Origin: Maylandia zebra
Taxonomy: Eukaryota > Chordata > Actinopteri > Cichliformes > Cichlidae
Assembly: GCF_041146795.1 (NCBI RefSeq)
Contig: NC_135177.1
Location: 20,473,560-20,537,559 of the forward strand
Direction of reading: 5' to 3'
DNA length: 64,000 bases
The notes beneath the pieces were generated by a model. It was not told the DNA's origin. It made no database searches and saw only the letters and a program-made list of their open reading frames with translations. Made by a program: the position numbers and the translations under genes. Of this stretch, positions 51,336 through 64,000 are shown piece by piece. Within the stretch, counting starts at the first letter, position 1. The number at the start of each line of letters is the position of its first letter.

Positions 51336-53437
51336 CTGTTATAGATCAGTATATATGTCTTTGTGCCACAGTTTTTCCTATAAATGCAAGCACAATCTTA
51401 CCATCTTATCACTGTCAAAAAGTGTAATAGGCATAGTTTTCACCTTGATTTTTTATAGCTCATGAGAAGGTAAAGCTATTTCAGAAGACTAACAAGTCAC
51501 TACTAAGGTCAAAGCAAAAGAAACACAGAGGCGAGAACAATCACAGTTTTAGCACATCTCCAAAAGTATTTAATGGTGATGGGTAGGGAAGAGTGTAAGA
51601 GAGGCGAGGTGGGGTGATAAGTGTTTTATGGTCTCCAGCAGATGTTTGTGGTGGTGACCTGCAGTGAACTCCTGAATAGAAGTGGCTGTGTGCATGAAGT
51701 TTGGGCAAGTCCAACTAAGAAAGTTAGTGCTAGTCAGGCAAGTCCGGGTTAAAATATCTTGAGATTTCTCAGTAAACTCCTACTAATAATGTTACAAATT
51801 AACCTGCAAAAACAAAACAAACAAGAAAAACAGATACCAGCTGTGCAAAAAGCTAAAGCTATGACAACACAGGATGTAGCTTTGCCTTGATTTAAACAGG
51901 GAAACCTGTTAGTGCATTTTCCAGAAAATCTGTTCAGTCTCCAAATGCTGATACAGAAGTCTTATTATTATTAAGTAGATTTTTTAATGAACTGTTATTT
52001 CTGCAAGTAAATTCTAGTGTGAATGAAAAAACAAAACAAAATACACCACTGTCCTAGAAGGGTGCTGTAGCAACATCTTCCCCCAGAATTGCTTTATTCC
52101 CTCCTTATAAGATAAGATAACCTTTATTAGTCCCACACGTGGGAAATTTGTTTTGTCACAGCAGGAAGTGGACAAAACAAAAGTTATGTAGCAAAAATTA
52201 GAATACAATACATTATATTAATTGTATAACTCCCAGAGCCACTACTCAAAGAGATAATACCTCCCTTAATGATAAGATGATGTTGATGGAGAGAGTGGTC
52301 AATCAGATCAACCCATACCAATGCACAGGTATCCAGTTTGGTTCAGATCTGGTGACAGTGAAGGTCATAGACTCCTAGCACTCTCATATCTATCATCATC
52401 CTGGAAGAGATCAGTGCCCTTAGGATTTAATTTTCTTATCTTACAACTCTCTTTTCAAGGGGAATAAGTGGAACCAGACACTGCCAACAAAAGGCCTAAG
52501 AGTTCGAACAGAGACACCTGATTCCCTTAGTCTAGGGTTTGAGAGGTTTACCCCATAATGGGTTTGTATAAATTAAGCCGTAAGACATAACAAATAATTT
52601 ACAATAAGTATAAGCATCATAGACTCAAATAAAGGGCCAAACGATCAAAAAAATTAGACTGAATTAACCCAAGATTGCTCTGTTAAATCCAGTGACATCG
52701 CCACTATCTAGAACCTTGAAGTCATAATAGCAAAATCAGACTCATAGACAAGAGCCACATTAAAAAATAAACCATTATTACACCACTATTGCTGTTGCGT
52801 AAGTGGAGCAGAAAGCAAGCAGATCCTATTGACACATACCTTACAAGAGAGCATGGCAAAGACCATTCTTCTATTCTTTACTTATTCATTTTCTGCCTGG
52901 CTCTTCTGAGTTGAGCAATATGAAAAAAAAGCTTAGATCATGTATAAGTTGATGTTTAATGAGAGCTTTGTGCAGTTTTCTGTCATTTTCACAAAGAGAC
53001 AGATCAAAGTGTTTTTGTGTTTAGTTAGTAATCCGAACAAATTAATGTAGAAAGGTAACTTTTTTTTAAACTTCATCGAGGTGTGTGAGCTGAATTCTCA
53101 CAGGACTGTGTGTACACGTGAAGGTCCGAGGGGCTCGTTGGACCAGTTATGACATGTTTTGCCTCACCTGAACTACCTGCCAGTCTATAAATAATAAATT
53201 AATATATTAAAAATTATTTGCCGTTTTATGCGAATAAGGCGCACAGCGATAAAAGTGTATTCTCGTCTGGACTGAGAGGAAAAACACCAGAATTCAGGCG
53301 CATTACCGTTAACCTGACTTTGACTGACGCAAAAAGTTACCTTAGCAAGCTAGGCTTGGCTGATATTAAGCAGCTTACGTTAGCGAGTTAATAGCGGAGA
53401 AACCCACTTTCACGACAGACAGGAACGTGTAACGTAC
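51336..53437. other. slc45a4 5' intron
   Basis: Sequence between the probable noncoding exon 1 and the coding exon acceptor at 51336-51337. It contains a retroposon-tail fragment and a weak Tc1-like fragment (about 52300-52440, 'gttcagatctggtgacagtg', 'catcctggaagagatcag'). Confidence 0.45.
52103..52200. repeat. retroposon tail fragment
   Basis: 'agataagataacctttatta' followed by 'cccacacgtgggaaatttg' is a very common fish retroposon 3' end; a related copy is at 24743. Confidence 0.55.
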
Positions 53438-53675
53438 CTGAGATTTTACAGCGCTGTGGTAAAGCTCAGCCAGTTCCGTGTTGTGGAAAACTTCTATGAC
53501 GTGTTAGCACAAAAAAAAAAAATAATAATAAGAAAAAAAACCCTCTCACTTCTTTAGGTTTGCAAAACCTTTGCAAGCTAACTGGGTGACCATAGGGTTT
53601 ACTACACTCACCAATTTCAATGGTTTCCACATTAACACAGCGGGGCGTGGCCATCAGAAAACCTTCGTGACGTCA
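53438..53675 (-). promoter_or_regulatory. slc45a4 noncoding exon 1 and CRE promoter
   Basis: On the minus strand a donor (ATCTCAG then GTACGT) ends a probable noncoding exon at 53438. About 230 bp upstream lies a full palindromic CRE, TGACGTCA, at 53668-53675, in a locally CpG-enriched patch (53640-53700). Confidence 0.5.
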
Positions 53676-54465
53676 GCGAACGCCTCACCTATGGACGACG
53701 GTGAAAGGGCAACTAGCTAGCATGATATAAGTGGAACCAACTGCATGGAAAATTGCATGGATTGATAACATAAAGAAATGAAAATATGTCAACAATAATG
53801 GACCTCAAGAACTGGAAAAAAAAGACAATTCACAAAGTCATAATGGAGGATATTTATTTATTTATTCATAATTCATTAATTCATTTACTCTTTTGTTTAT
53901 TAGCTAGCACGCTTTCGACTCTTCCTAGAACTTGGTCCTATAGCTCTATATATGTTCCTATATGTTGTTCCTAAATCATTGACTTTGACTAACTTGACCA
54001 TTAATTCGGTTAATTTCCTCCCTGCTCCAATATACATTTATTGCGATCTAGAGCTTCAAAAACAGGCTCTGAAGATTGATTAATTAGAAGCCATCAGTTC
54101 TTCAGGCTATTTAAAAATCGCATAATATTATACTCTGTTGTAAAAAATAAATAAATACATAAACAAACAAACAACCCTGTGCTTACATTCACAGAATCAT
54201 TCGTCCAAGCGGTTTCCAATGCGCTGAAGTTTCCTTCGGGCTCGTTCTCCATTGGTTTTTTCAAAGAATAGGCAATGCTGCTCCCTGGTGTACATCAGTA
54301 GTTATTATTCTCTAATATGTTTTGATTATATTACTTGTTTGGGGATTGAGGAGGAAAATGCCCTCACTATTAAAGAAAGACAAGAAGAGAAAACGTATTT
54401 AATATACTTTTTAAATTCACATCTCAGTTTCTGAGCTGGTTAAAGATTGCATGGGATTAGAAATT

Positions 54466-54720
54466 AGTATGTATCAGAGGAACAGCACAAGTTGAGCTGT
54501 TTGGGGACAAAGTTAGAGAGGCAAGGCTGAGATGATTTGGACACATGGCGGGCAGAAATGATGGATATACTGGACAAACAATGCTGAAAATGGAGCTGCC
54601 AGCAGGAGGAAAAGAGGAAGACATCAGAAGAGTTTCGTGGATGTAGTGAAGGAGGAAATGCAGACAGAAGAGGATGTTAGATATAGGGTGAGATGGAGGC
54701 AGATGATCCACTTTGTCAAC
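54466..54720 (+). mobile_element. LINE (non-LTR retrotransposon) C-terminal fragment
   Basis: The plus strand encodes RLRWFGHMAGRNDGYTGQTM and then LKMELPAGGK, the stereotyped end of a fish reverse-transcriptase ORF. It is truncated and interrupted by stop codons. Confidence 0.75.
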
Positions 54721-55224
54721 CTATAAAGTGAACAGTCAAGAGAACAAGTGTTTAAAATGAGCTCCACCTTAAATATCAGGAGCAGCAATACTGATCCATA
54801 TATCACTGATGGGGAATTTTTTTGGTGCAGGATGAGTACTTTTACTTTTGACACACCTAATGTACAGTTTTCCATTGATACAGTTTAATGGGCAGTCAGG
54901 TATTTTCTAAGTGTTTTATTGCTTCATTTGCTAAACTAATAGTTCTATAAATGGTAACGACACTGCTCAAAAGTTTGCCTGTACTGATGTGGACTGGGTA
55001 ATGTGTTAGGAAAGAAAGGATCCCACATTGTTTGACAGAAATGAAAACGATCAACCAACAGAGAACTGAATTTAAAGACGCCCTGAAAACCAAATTGAAA
55101 AAATGATATAGCAGCCTAGTCCGTTTTTCAGAAATTTCATTGCAACAATTTCAAATGTTACTCAGTATGTTGTATGGCTTTATGTATGGCCTGTTTGCAT
55201 GCATGCCTAACAAGGATGAGGAAA

Positions 55225-56065
55225 CTTATGGTGCCTTGGAGGATCTCCTCCCAGATCTGGACGAAGGCATCACTGAGCTACTCGACAGGACAGGACAACT
55301 TGGATGGACATAATATCCCAGAGGCGTTCCATTGAATTTAAGTCAGGTGAGCGTAAGATTTCATTTTGATACCAAATATCAGTCAGGGTGGGTAACCTAG
55401 CCTGTAGAGGTCTGTGCATCCCTCCATAAGCCTTTTCATCCCTGACCCATCCCCAAACCAGTCATGCTGAACAATGTTAAAGCCAGTATAACGTTCTCCA
55501 TGGCTTTTCGAGAACCTTTCATGCCTCAGGGTTAATCCTCAAGGTGACCCTGCACGAAAAGTTCAGGGCCGCAGTGGCAAATTTTGATATTATACAGTAA
55601 ACATCAATTAGGCTCCAATGTCCTGACAGTAAGCACAGGGCCCACTGAGTAAAGCTACCCTCATTAAGTTTGTCTGTGAATGATTGGTCAGAGACATTCA
55701 TACTGGACGCCTGCTAGTGGTCATTTTGTAGGGCTCTGGCAGTCTTCTTCCTGATATCTGCTTTTTGCACAAAGGAGCAGATACCAGTTCTGCTGATGGG
55801 TTAAATACTTTTTAAAACACTTTCCAGCTCTTCTAATGTAACTGTCTGTCTCCTAGAATCTACTCCATGCTCTTGAGTCTCTGCTGGAAGACACAGCAAA
55901 CCTTCTGGCATCCTGGAGGATTGGACTACCCGTGCAACCTCTGTAGGGTCCAGGTATTGTCGTATGCTACCAGCAATGACACTGAGTCTAGTCACATGCA
56001 AAACTGATGAAAAAAAAAACAGCCAGAAAAGATAAGGAGGGAAAAATGTCAGAGGCCAAACACAT
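55225..56065 (-). mobile_element. degenerate Tc1/mariner-class (ISRm11-type) element
   Basis: Contains many words of a family abundant in fish ('gtctgtgcatccctccat', 'aaaccagtcatgctgaa', 'gtagggctctggcagt', 'gcaacctctgtagggtcc'). The minus strand keeps a transposase remnant (VARVVQSSRMPEGLLC, 56001-55801) but the reading frame is broken in several places. Family name is by recall. Confidence 0.65.
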
Positions 56066-56307
56066 TTTGTTTAGCAGTGTATTTAAATGAAAACTATAGA
56101 AAGAATAACATTTTACAATTTTTCAGCCAGGAAGAGTCCAGCAAGAGGCTGCGAGCACACTGTTTTAATCTGGTCCAGTTCGTCTTGTTAAAGAGTCTCA
56201 CCTTTCTGTAAGAGTGACACCGCGCCACTGATGAATATGCATCTTATTTCTGCCAAATTGAATGGCAGAAATAAAAGGAAAACAGACAACACTGGAATAT
56301 TTACCAT

Positions 56308-56313
56308 TTTATT
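56308..56313 (-). terminator. possible gpr20 polyadenylation signal
   Basis: TTTATT on plus gives AATAAA on minus, about 300 nt after the gpr20 stop codon. Confidence 0.5.
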
Positions 56314-56611
56314 GAGACATTTTCTTGTGTAGTTTCTAATAATATCCAGAGGGCAGTTGGCTAAATTGACCAAGTGTCTATAGACATTGACAAATGAAAA
56401 GTCAGTCCAGAGTGATGGCAATGTTTCTTGGTGTGAATATCATATACATGTGAATATCTGCATGTTATTGTGTTGGCGCTCATCATTGAAAAAAACAATG
56501 GCAGCACTGAGTGTCTGTGTTGAGTTCTGCTGGTCAGCAAGTTGCAGAACTCAGAACTTTAACTGTGCCATCCCTATAACTTATAGTTTTATGCACCCTT
56601 TGTAAAATATT

Positions 56612-59600
56612 TTACAGTGTGCGGTCCTTTCCTGTGTTGCTGCTCTGCAGTGATCTGAGAATCTTGGTCATCAATATAACATTATTAGTCATGGCGTTGT
56701 CCGTCCCTGCTGAGGCTTTAGAGCTGTGCTGCATACTGACAATGTCACCACTGGTCTGCTTGGGCTCTGCGCGGCGGAAAAGATGTCTCATAGTGGCCTG
56801 GAGACAGCAGGAGAAGTAAATTATTTGGAGAATCAATGAGTAAAAAAATGATGATGGGCATATCACACCTGAAGGGACAGGTGGATGTGGAGAAAAGAAG
56901 AAAAATGTCAAGTTAAGTTAAAGAACGTGGAGGAAGAGAATAGGAAAAGTGCTTCAGTCTTACCTGGAAATTATTTGTAACAAAACAGTAGACAACAGGA
57001 TCCATACAGCTATTCAAACTGCTGAGGGTGACAGTTAGATGGTACACTATCACATGGTGAGGCATGTCAGGGTAGAAGTATACCACCACCTGCAGCACAA
57101 ACAGGGAATGCCAAATGTTCCCATAAAAGCAAATACATTTTTCTCATTAAGTCAAACAAAAACGTTCATTTCATTAATATGTTTATTGTGTTTCACTGTT
57201 TACTGTTTTTATCTTTGTTGTATTTTATTAAAATTATAACTTTGAGATCCTTACTATTTTCCCTACTTTTGTATTCAGCTTTTTTAAAATAACATTCTAT
57301 TGTATTTTAGTTTAGTATTTTATGTTAACTTTGCAGTCAATGACTGCCTGAAATCTAGAAGCCATTTATATCCAAATGCTCAGTTTTCTCCTCTGCCAGG
57401 ACTTTACTGCAGTCATCTTCAGTAGCTGTCTGTTTGTGGATCTTTCTGAATTCAGTTTTGTCTTTGGTAACTGAAAAGCCTGCTCTACTGGGTTGACTGA
57501 CTTGGGCATTGAACATTGTCCGATTTCTTTGTCTTGGGAAACGCTCTGGTTGCTTCTGCAGTAAGCTTTTTGTCACCATGAAGTGTTTGGTGCTGCTTCT
57601 GTTAGCAGTTGCATCATCAATAAATACTAATGACCCTGTTATACTGGCAGCCATACATGCCCATGCGATATCACTGGCTCCAACCATGTTTGACGTATAA
57701 CGTGGTATGCTTTGGATCATGAGCTTTTTCTTTGCTTCTCCATACTTTTCTCTTCCCACAATTCAGGTACAAGTTAATCTTTGTGTCATCTGTCCAAATA
57801 ATCTTTTCCTGCACTGTTCAGGCTCTTTTAGATGGTTTCTGACAAAGTCTAATCTGCCCTTCCTGTCCTTAAGTTTAACCAGTGGATTTGCACCTTGCTG
57901 TAAACCCTTTGTGTTTACATTGATTGCAGACTCTGACAATGATACATGAACCTCCTGGAGAGTGTTAGTGAGGAAACAGGCTTCATCTGACCATAAAATT
58001 ATTTATCAGGAAGTTGTCCAATTATATTTGAGCTGCTGAAAATGGAGGACTGTGTACTGTGTGTATACTGTATGTGTGTGTATACATAAACTTTCTGTCT
58101 TTTTAATACATGTCAATATTGGTTTGAAATATTGTACATGTATTTTTGTCTATATATTTATGTTATATATATAGAGAGATTTTTCTTTTGTTGCTTTATC
58201 ACCTGGTAATATTGTCTAATCAAAATTGTCCTGAACCTACCGGTGACCCACAATGCAGGGTCAAGGTTCACCCAAGCATGGACATAATTTATGAGCAGTT
58301 CAAGCAAAGGCTGGTTTTCTGCCTCACATTTGTTCATTTGTAATCCTTTTAGAGGATAAAGTTGAAAGCATCCACAGTTTCATAAGGGAGAATACAATCA
58401 TTAATACTACTTGGCCTTTTACTTGTTCAAATACTTGTTGCTCACCTGTCTAACATGAAAGGGTGTGAAACAGACTGTGAAGATGATCAGCACAGTTGTC
58501 AACAGCTGGACAGCTTTCCTTCTCCTATCCCTGAGAAAATAAAGTTAAAGATACCATTATCTGCATATTTTTATGGGATATAAACTATCCTATGTGTCAG
58601 TGAGTCAAAGACAGACAGACGGCTCACATACACACATGGAACAAAGAGGCTCACATTCAAACCCAATTTCAGTTCAGAATCAACATTTAACAAACCCCCT
58701 GCACATCTTAGGACTGTACGGTGAAGCTGGAATAACTGGAGAGAATCCATGTAAACAGTTAATGCAGTGCATCCTAAAAGTATTCAGAGCGCTTCACTTG
58801 TTCCACATTTTGTCATGTTACAACCTTATTCCAAAATCAATTTATTTACATTTCACTCGAGATTCTGCACACAATGCCCCATAATGACAATGTGAAAAAG
58901 GTTTGCTTGAAATTCTTGCAAATTTAAAACAAAAAACAAAAACATAACATGTATATAAGTATTCAGAGCCAGTGTGTGATTTCCTCTGAATATTTTGTGG
59001 ATGCACTTTATTTTCTTCAATACAAGAAAAACAACTTTAGTTTTCTTTCCCGCCATCTGTCAGTGTAATATTAGTTCTACCTACCTGCTCTGTTGCATCA
59101 GACGACGGTCTGTTAAGGCCCACATAATGCGCAAAGTGAAGACCACAATGATGACAAGTGGTAGAAAGAACTCAGTGATGGTGAGAAAGAGGAGCTTTGA
59201 GAGACAGCAGCCTGTGTGCTGAAAAGCGGTGGAAAGAAAGGAGTAGGTAACCACAATGGCAAACAGCCATACAGAAATGCAAACACATTTGGCCACACTG
59301 GAGTTCCTCCAGCGACGAGAGGCTTCAGCCTACAAAGACAGAGCAGAATGTGCAGCCTTGTAAGTGTCTAGCATTTTCAAAAGCACGACTGTGTAACCAA
59401 GCTACAGACGACACTCACCTGCACAATGGCAAGGTACCGGTCGACGCATATGCAGGTTAGAAACAGGATACTGCAGTACATGTTGACAAAGTAGCTGAAG
59501 ATGTGCAGATATGAGCAGGTGATACAAGCTCCTCCACTGTAGTAGAGCAGGATGCGAGTCGGTAGAGAGAGATTCACCAAGAGGTCACTCACGGCCAGGT

Positions 59601-59995
59601 TGATGGTGTAGATGACTGAGGTGGTCTTTTGCTTGGTGCGGAAACAGAAAACATAAAGTGCAACTATGTTGAGCACCATGCCCACCTGAAAAACCAAAAG
59701 AGTTAAAAGATAGATGCGAGGAAAATTAGTAAGAGGTACTAAATTTCAACATAGAAATTATGTGCAACATTAAAAAGCCTTCGTCAAAACACTTTACCAG
59801 GAAAATAAGGGAGTTTATGACCACCAGTGCAATCCAAAGGCCATAGAAGTCATTGTAGAGCCCCTCATCTAAATGTGCCAGTCTTTGAAGATATCTTTCC
59901 ATACCACTTGTGTTTGCTGGACCCGATATTTGAGGTGTATTAAAGGAAGTGTTGATGAAAAGCCAGGACTCTGTACCATTAATGTTCATCATCAT
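56612..59995 (-). CDS. gpr20: G protein-coupled receptor 20
   Basis: Coding exons (minus): 59995-59798, 59685-59419, 59329-59085, 58530-58446, 57089-56964, 56797-56612. They join in frame to 368 aa (human GPR20 about 358). The extracellular N-terminus has N-glycosylation sites at N6, N15 and N28. Seven TMs follow, with [20 protein letters not shown], the DRY motif at 148-150 (CVDRYLAIV) and NSCMDPVVY at 291-299, a DPxxY in place of NPxxY. The tail has [14 protein letters not shown], matching the human tail's SGDVVSMHRSSK. Known: an orphan class A receptor with constitutive Gi coupling, expressed in gut pacemaker-type cells in mammals. The start is placed at the triple ATG after an acceptor at 60076-60077; the ATG further upstream at 60124 is intronic. 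Confidence 0.94.
57330..58010. mobile_element. degenerate DNA-transposon-like repeat in gpr20 intron
   Basis: Phrases such as 'ctccatacttttctcttccc', 'tcatctgtccaaataat' and 'ttaaccagtggatttgcacc' match by recall a widespread fish DNA-transposon family. No intact frame is present. It occupies much of intron 57090-58445. Confidence 0.5.
58765..58975. mobile_element. Tc1-like non-autonomous element
   Basis: 'aagtattcagagcgcttcac', 'tgttacaaccttattccaaa' and 'ccccataatgacaatgtgaa' define a common Tc1-type terminal repeat family. The copy ends with an inverted 'gtattcagagcc' word. It lies in gpr20 intron 58531-59084. Confidence 0.7.
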
Positions 59996-60075
59996 GATGA
60001 TGTGCGATGAGGTGATAAGCCGCCTTAATGATGCTGATGAGGATTGTGAGGATGACACGGATGATAAAGTGGAAA
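59996..60075 (-). promoter_or_regulatory. gpr20 5' UTR in first coding exon
   Basis: A good polypyrimidine tract and acceptor (TTATTCTCTCTGACAG) precede position 60075, so 80 nt of 5' UTR adjoin the start codon and a further noncoding exon lies upstream. Confidence 0.6.
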
Positions 60076-60077
60076 CT

Positions 60078-63000
60078 GTCAGAGAGAATAATACAAGTTT
60101 TATAGAGAGATATATACACCACATTTACTGACAGATCCACGCATTAGTTGCATTAGTTTTCATGTTTAAACAGAAAACTGCAGTTTTACAGTTACATCAT
60201 CTCTAAAGGCCTGCCTTGCTGTACTATGTTACTTCCTCTTTTCTATGTTTGACTTCAGCATCTACAGAGAAACATAGGGACACACACTGTCCTCCTTTTC
60301 TCTGATGCTCACTCTCTCTGTCTCTGACCTCATACTGGCTGTTGCTGTTGTCACAGATACACTGGCATGGCTATTTTAAACCAATATCTGGCTTGTTGAA
60401 CCCATATATTTATAATGTAACTATATTTATTTATCACTACAGCAATACTCCCTGAGGGGCTAGGATTAATTCTCATTCCAGCTATTATTACAAATAAAAA
60501 ATAAATACTTTTGCTCTTATTGGCCAAGATATAACCCTCTCACAAAGTACAGAAACAACATGTCATTACTCTGGACATCCAGGGACCTTTTCATTTAATC
60601 ATAATAAAAAAGAGATAGATCATTTGTTTTCTTTTCCATTTAAATAGCTCACAAAAGCTTAGATCTATAGTAAGAGAGTCATTTCATGGCTACATTAATT
60701 AGCCCCTGTTTGAGCTGGTGTGTGTATGTTTATTTACTTTAATTATTTTACTTTAAGTGACTTTTACTAAAAGTGATCTGAGGATTTTACACCTAAAGCC
60801 AACAGGACAGCAGTAGCGTGTTGAGATGAAGACTGTGAAGGAGAAGAAAAAGGTTACAGAATCAATCTCATGGAGAATCTACTGGCATTTAAAGCACTAA
60901 AAAAGGCCAAAGTCGCGTGATGTTTCGCATAAATGAGCTGGATTTCACTCCTGCATCCTTTGTCTTCCATGACAAATGCAGTTTAATTGCTCCTGTGAGT
61001 GCCACACTGGGAAGGTTTAAGAAGCCCAGTGTATGTGATGCCCGGAGTTTGTGTTTTGTGCTCCTTGCTTACAACAAATCTCTTAGCAAAATAATCATCC
61101 GGCTGATGAAAAATGTAGTCTATTCATGCTAATGGGAATAACATGCTCAACTGAGGGTGAGGCATGAATAATGTGATTCATCTACATGAACCGGAGCAGT
61201 CTAGCCACACAACATTAAGAGCACTGAAGGAAATAAATGAGTGTTTTCACAGTGACACCCTCTGATATTAGTCAGCTTATTTGACCTAGTTCATCATTAT
61301 TAACAGTGCTTACAAGCGTTATAGTGGAGCACTCTGAGGAAAGTTTTTATTTAGGCACTTGCTTCTTTCTCTCTCTTTTATGATATATGCACAAATATGA
61401 ATGTTATTCATCCTAAGCAACCCATGAACTATGTGTAAGTTTCAGCAGAATGGCAAAAAAGTTAGCCCTGTTGTCATTTCTTCTTTATTTCTAATAACTT
61501 GTGCATTTAAGAGTTACTTAAAAACTGTTCCCAAACATTCTTTGAGAATTTTTCTTTTCAGTTTGTTAAAGTTTTTCCACTTAGATTTCACTCTTAGAAA
61601 TGTAGTCAGACATTTTCCTGTGACACCCGTAACTACAGCCAGTTGCATTTAGTTTGCCCTTACACACTGTTCATAAACCGTGTCTTCACAGGATCCAAAT
61701 GAAATGCTTTAAACTTTATAAATAGCCTATGAGACAATATTAAATTAAATAATATTTCACAGAGCATGAGAAAGTGTATATTTTTGGGTTTTGTAAAAAA
61801 AACCTCTACTATCACACAACATCATGCCCTGTTTAATCTAAATAATAAAAACATTGCAGCTATAATTGTTTAAATATATTTTATTGAAAGTAAAAATGGC
61901 GAGATCATGCTGGAACTGTTGGGATTTATTATACATTATAACCATTAAACATCATATCTACTGCTTATTGTATAACTGCAAACTAGTCTGTGTATCCAAA
62001 ACAGCAATAAGATATCACCTAGCACTGATCTACCCACTCCCTATTCCTCTTCTGAGTTCTATTTTAATCTAATTTAGCTGTCACCTAATTTAATCTCAGA
62101 AGTTCAGAATACAGGGATTCTACTGTCTTCATTTTTAGATTATTTAGTTACATTGTTGCTTCTCGCTCTTGCACATCTTGTGTCTGTATCAAGGCACCAT
62201 CTGACCTCTGTTCTTTATGTGCATCATACATATGATCACTTCTATGTTTGTTTGTTTTTACTATTTCCAGACCAGCAAGTGCCTACCTCTGTGGGAACCT
62301 GGGCAGCTGTGGTGGGAACACAGTGTCAAGGTCACCCTCGAACTCTGTCACCACTATCCCATAGAAAATACACACATAGTTTCAAGATTCCCTAAATCCA
62401 CAATTTTCTGTGATTTGACTCACACGAGTGGATCTAGAATGCATCTCAACAGACGCGGCTCAAAATTAACCTGAAACAGCCTCAATGTACAAAATCTAGT
62501 AGCACCTGCAATCGTATAAATTGACTGACCCTCTCAAGTCATCACTTTTCAGGCTAAACGAATGACATTTAGGATATTTTTACTGATGTCAAATGTCAAA
62601 TAAAGCATGTAAGAGTTAATACATGTGATACAGCTATAACATGATTGGAATCCTTAGGCAACCCTAACAGCACGACGAGCTCATGTTTGTTCTTCTATTG
62701 CCATCATGGGCCATCAAGTAAAGATTTATGATAGGAAAATTAAAATGCTATTAATTTAAAATAAAATTTACAGTAGGGCTCGCACTCTCTATCTGCTATA
62801 AACTCTAAATACTGCCTAGTGTAACTGTACTGTAATACCGCAACATTTGGCAACCCAGATGTAATCTAATGCATCGCTGTTTCCATTTTATTGTTGCTCC
62901 TCTTCTTCCGAAATCAAAGACAGTCATGATGCAATAACTGTAAAATGATACTGGGAGGAAAAGAGAGGGCTCAGAGGAAGATCCAAAATAACACTGTGCA

Positions 63001-64000
63001 AATAAATCCTAGCAGCGTGGGAGTCTGGCTTTATGTGTGTGTGTTTGTGTGTGTGTGTGTGCTACTGATCATCTAAAAGACAGCATTCAAGAAAACAAAT
63101 AAGGCAAAATTATGGAGTGTGACAGTGATATATTATGTTTTTTCCTAGTTTTACTTAAACCCTTCAAGACAACTCTGATTTTAGAGACATATGTACTCGC
63201 GATTGGACTAAAAGCTTGCCGTTGGTGTTTCAGCACACCCTGATTAAGAAACAGTTCACAAAAATCTAACTTGGTGAAACACTTCATTAAGTTTTCAATT
63301 TTTTAATAAAATAGAAATTTTATATGACATACCTGCTGAGAAAAAGGAGATCAGTCAAATGAGTAACTCTGAAGTCAACTATGATGAAACTGGGGTGTCT
63401 TTAAATCCTAATCCAAAATTCCTTCATCGTTGTCCAAGGATACTTCAGCTTTCAGTGACCTTTGCAACTTTGTATCTTCATCCCCGTTTCTGGAAGTCGT
63501 CTTTCTGCGTTAAGCAGTTCATCATCAGGTAGAATTCCATTTCTGTTTTGTGCGTAAATCTGTGAACGAGATGTACTTGCCCATTCTGAATATCTCCAAA
63601 TTTTTCAAACACCCTCCTGTCTATTGGCCTCTCCATCTGTGTTTGTAAATCTCACCTGTGTCAGTGTTTTCTTATTTTTCTCTTTTCCTATTTCTCCTTC
63701 TTTTTCCATCATTTTTAGTCTCTCTCTTCATTCAGCGGCTCGGGCTTAATACCTTCCTCCCTCACTCTCTAAAGCTCTCTTCAGTTTCATCCCCGGACAG
63801 GAAGTCTTAAAATGTGTTTACATTCCCGGGAACATGCATGTGCCCATATACACTATACACACACACACCAGTGTAAAGCACAAGCATGCACACATAAAAC
63901 ATATTCTGTAACAAATGTTGTGCATTTTCTAGGGGTTTTTCTTTCTGATTTTGTGACTTTCTTTCATATAAACAGAGTGCGCAGTGATGGATTCTTATAT
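60078..64000. other. gpr20 5' intron or upstream intergenic DNA
   Basis: No coding exon was recognised on either strand. A possible gpr20 noncoding exon ends at a donor-like CAGCAG/GTATGT on the minus strand at 63333. A GT microsatellite lies at 63034-63061. Confidence 0.45.
63034..63061. repeat. (GT)n microsatellite
   Basis: A short GT run with one TTT interruption. Confidence 0.85.

Larger units (their letters stand above)
53700..56307. other. intergenic region between slc45a4 and gpr20
   Basis: No gene was recognised. It holds a LINE fragment and a degenerate Tc1/mariner-class element; the remainder is AT-rich. Confidence 0.5.

Noticed and set aside
57509-57700. 63-codon plus frame starting like a secreted peptide
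   Set aside because: It lies wholly inside a degenerate transposon-like repeat and no supporting exon signals were seen.
59996-60124. An upstream in-frame ATG giving gpr20 a hydrophobic, signal-like N-terminus
   Set aside because: A strong acceptor (CTCTCTGACAG) at 60076-60077 lies between that ATG and the exon, so the ATG is intronic.
63333-63480. Possible gpr20 noncoding first exon (donor CAGCAG/GTATGT on minus)
   Set aside because: Only the donor supports it; no promoter motif or other evidence, so it is not listed as a feature.

Overview
This window looks like a gene-rich stretch of a ray-finned fish genome, most likely a percomorph teleost. The genes have short exons with canonical GT-AG introns. 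CA/TG and TA microsatellites are long, and there are many worn Tc1/mariner and hAT DNA transposons of types common in fish. An intact gastric proton-pump gene argues against stomach-less lineages (medaka, puffers, cyprinids) and would suit a cichlid or similar fish; that last step is inference.

Five protein-coding genes can be assembled exon by exon with consistent reading frame. (1) tbrg4/FASTKD4, minus strand, 3310-8559, 634 aa, a mitochondrial RNA-binding RAP-domain protein. (2) atp4a, plus strand, 12526-20581, 1020 aa, the alpha subunit of the gastric H+/K+-ATPase. (3) dennd3, minus, 22295-36948, about 1274 aa, a Rab12 exchange factor with DENN and C-terminal WD40 modules. (4) slc45a4, minus, 44278-51326, about 821 aa, a 12-TM major-facilitator transporter. 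(5) gpr20, minus, 56612-59995, 368 aa, an orphan rhodopsin-class GPCR.

tbrg4 and atp4a are divergently transcribed across about 3 kb; atp4a and dennd3 converge tail to tail; dennd3, slc45a4 and gpr20 lie in the same orientation. DENND3, SLC45A4 and GPR20 are also neighbours in human (8q24.3), so the right two thirds is a conserved vertebrate block, joined here to atp4a and tbrg4, which lie elsewhere in human. The genes share no pathway; the link is linkage, not an operon.

The rest is introns, intergenic DNA and repeats. Notable items are: a 1010-bp non-autonomous hAT element with a perfect 8-bp target duplication; a broken BED-finger hAT transposase abutting a second hAT (GTF2IRD2/ZBED5-like) fragment between dennd3 and slc45a4; several Tc1/mariner relics; a LINE fragment; a 29-bp minisatellite; and a fragment carrying the exact 5' end of 18S rRNA with apparent 5' ETS, inserted in a dennd3 intron. 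No wholly new gene system was found.
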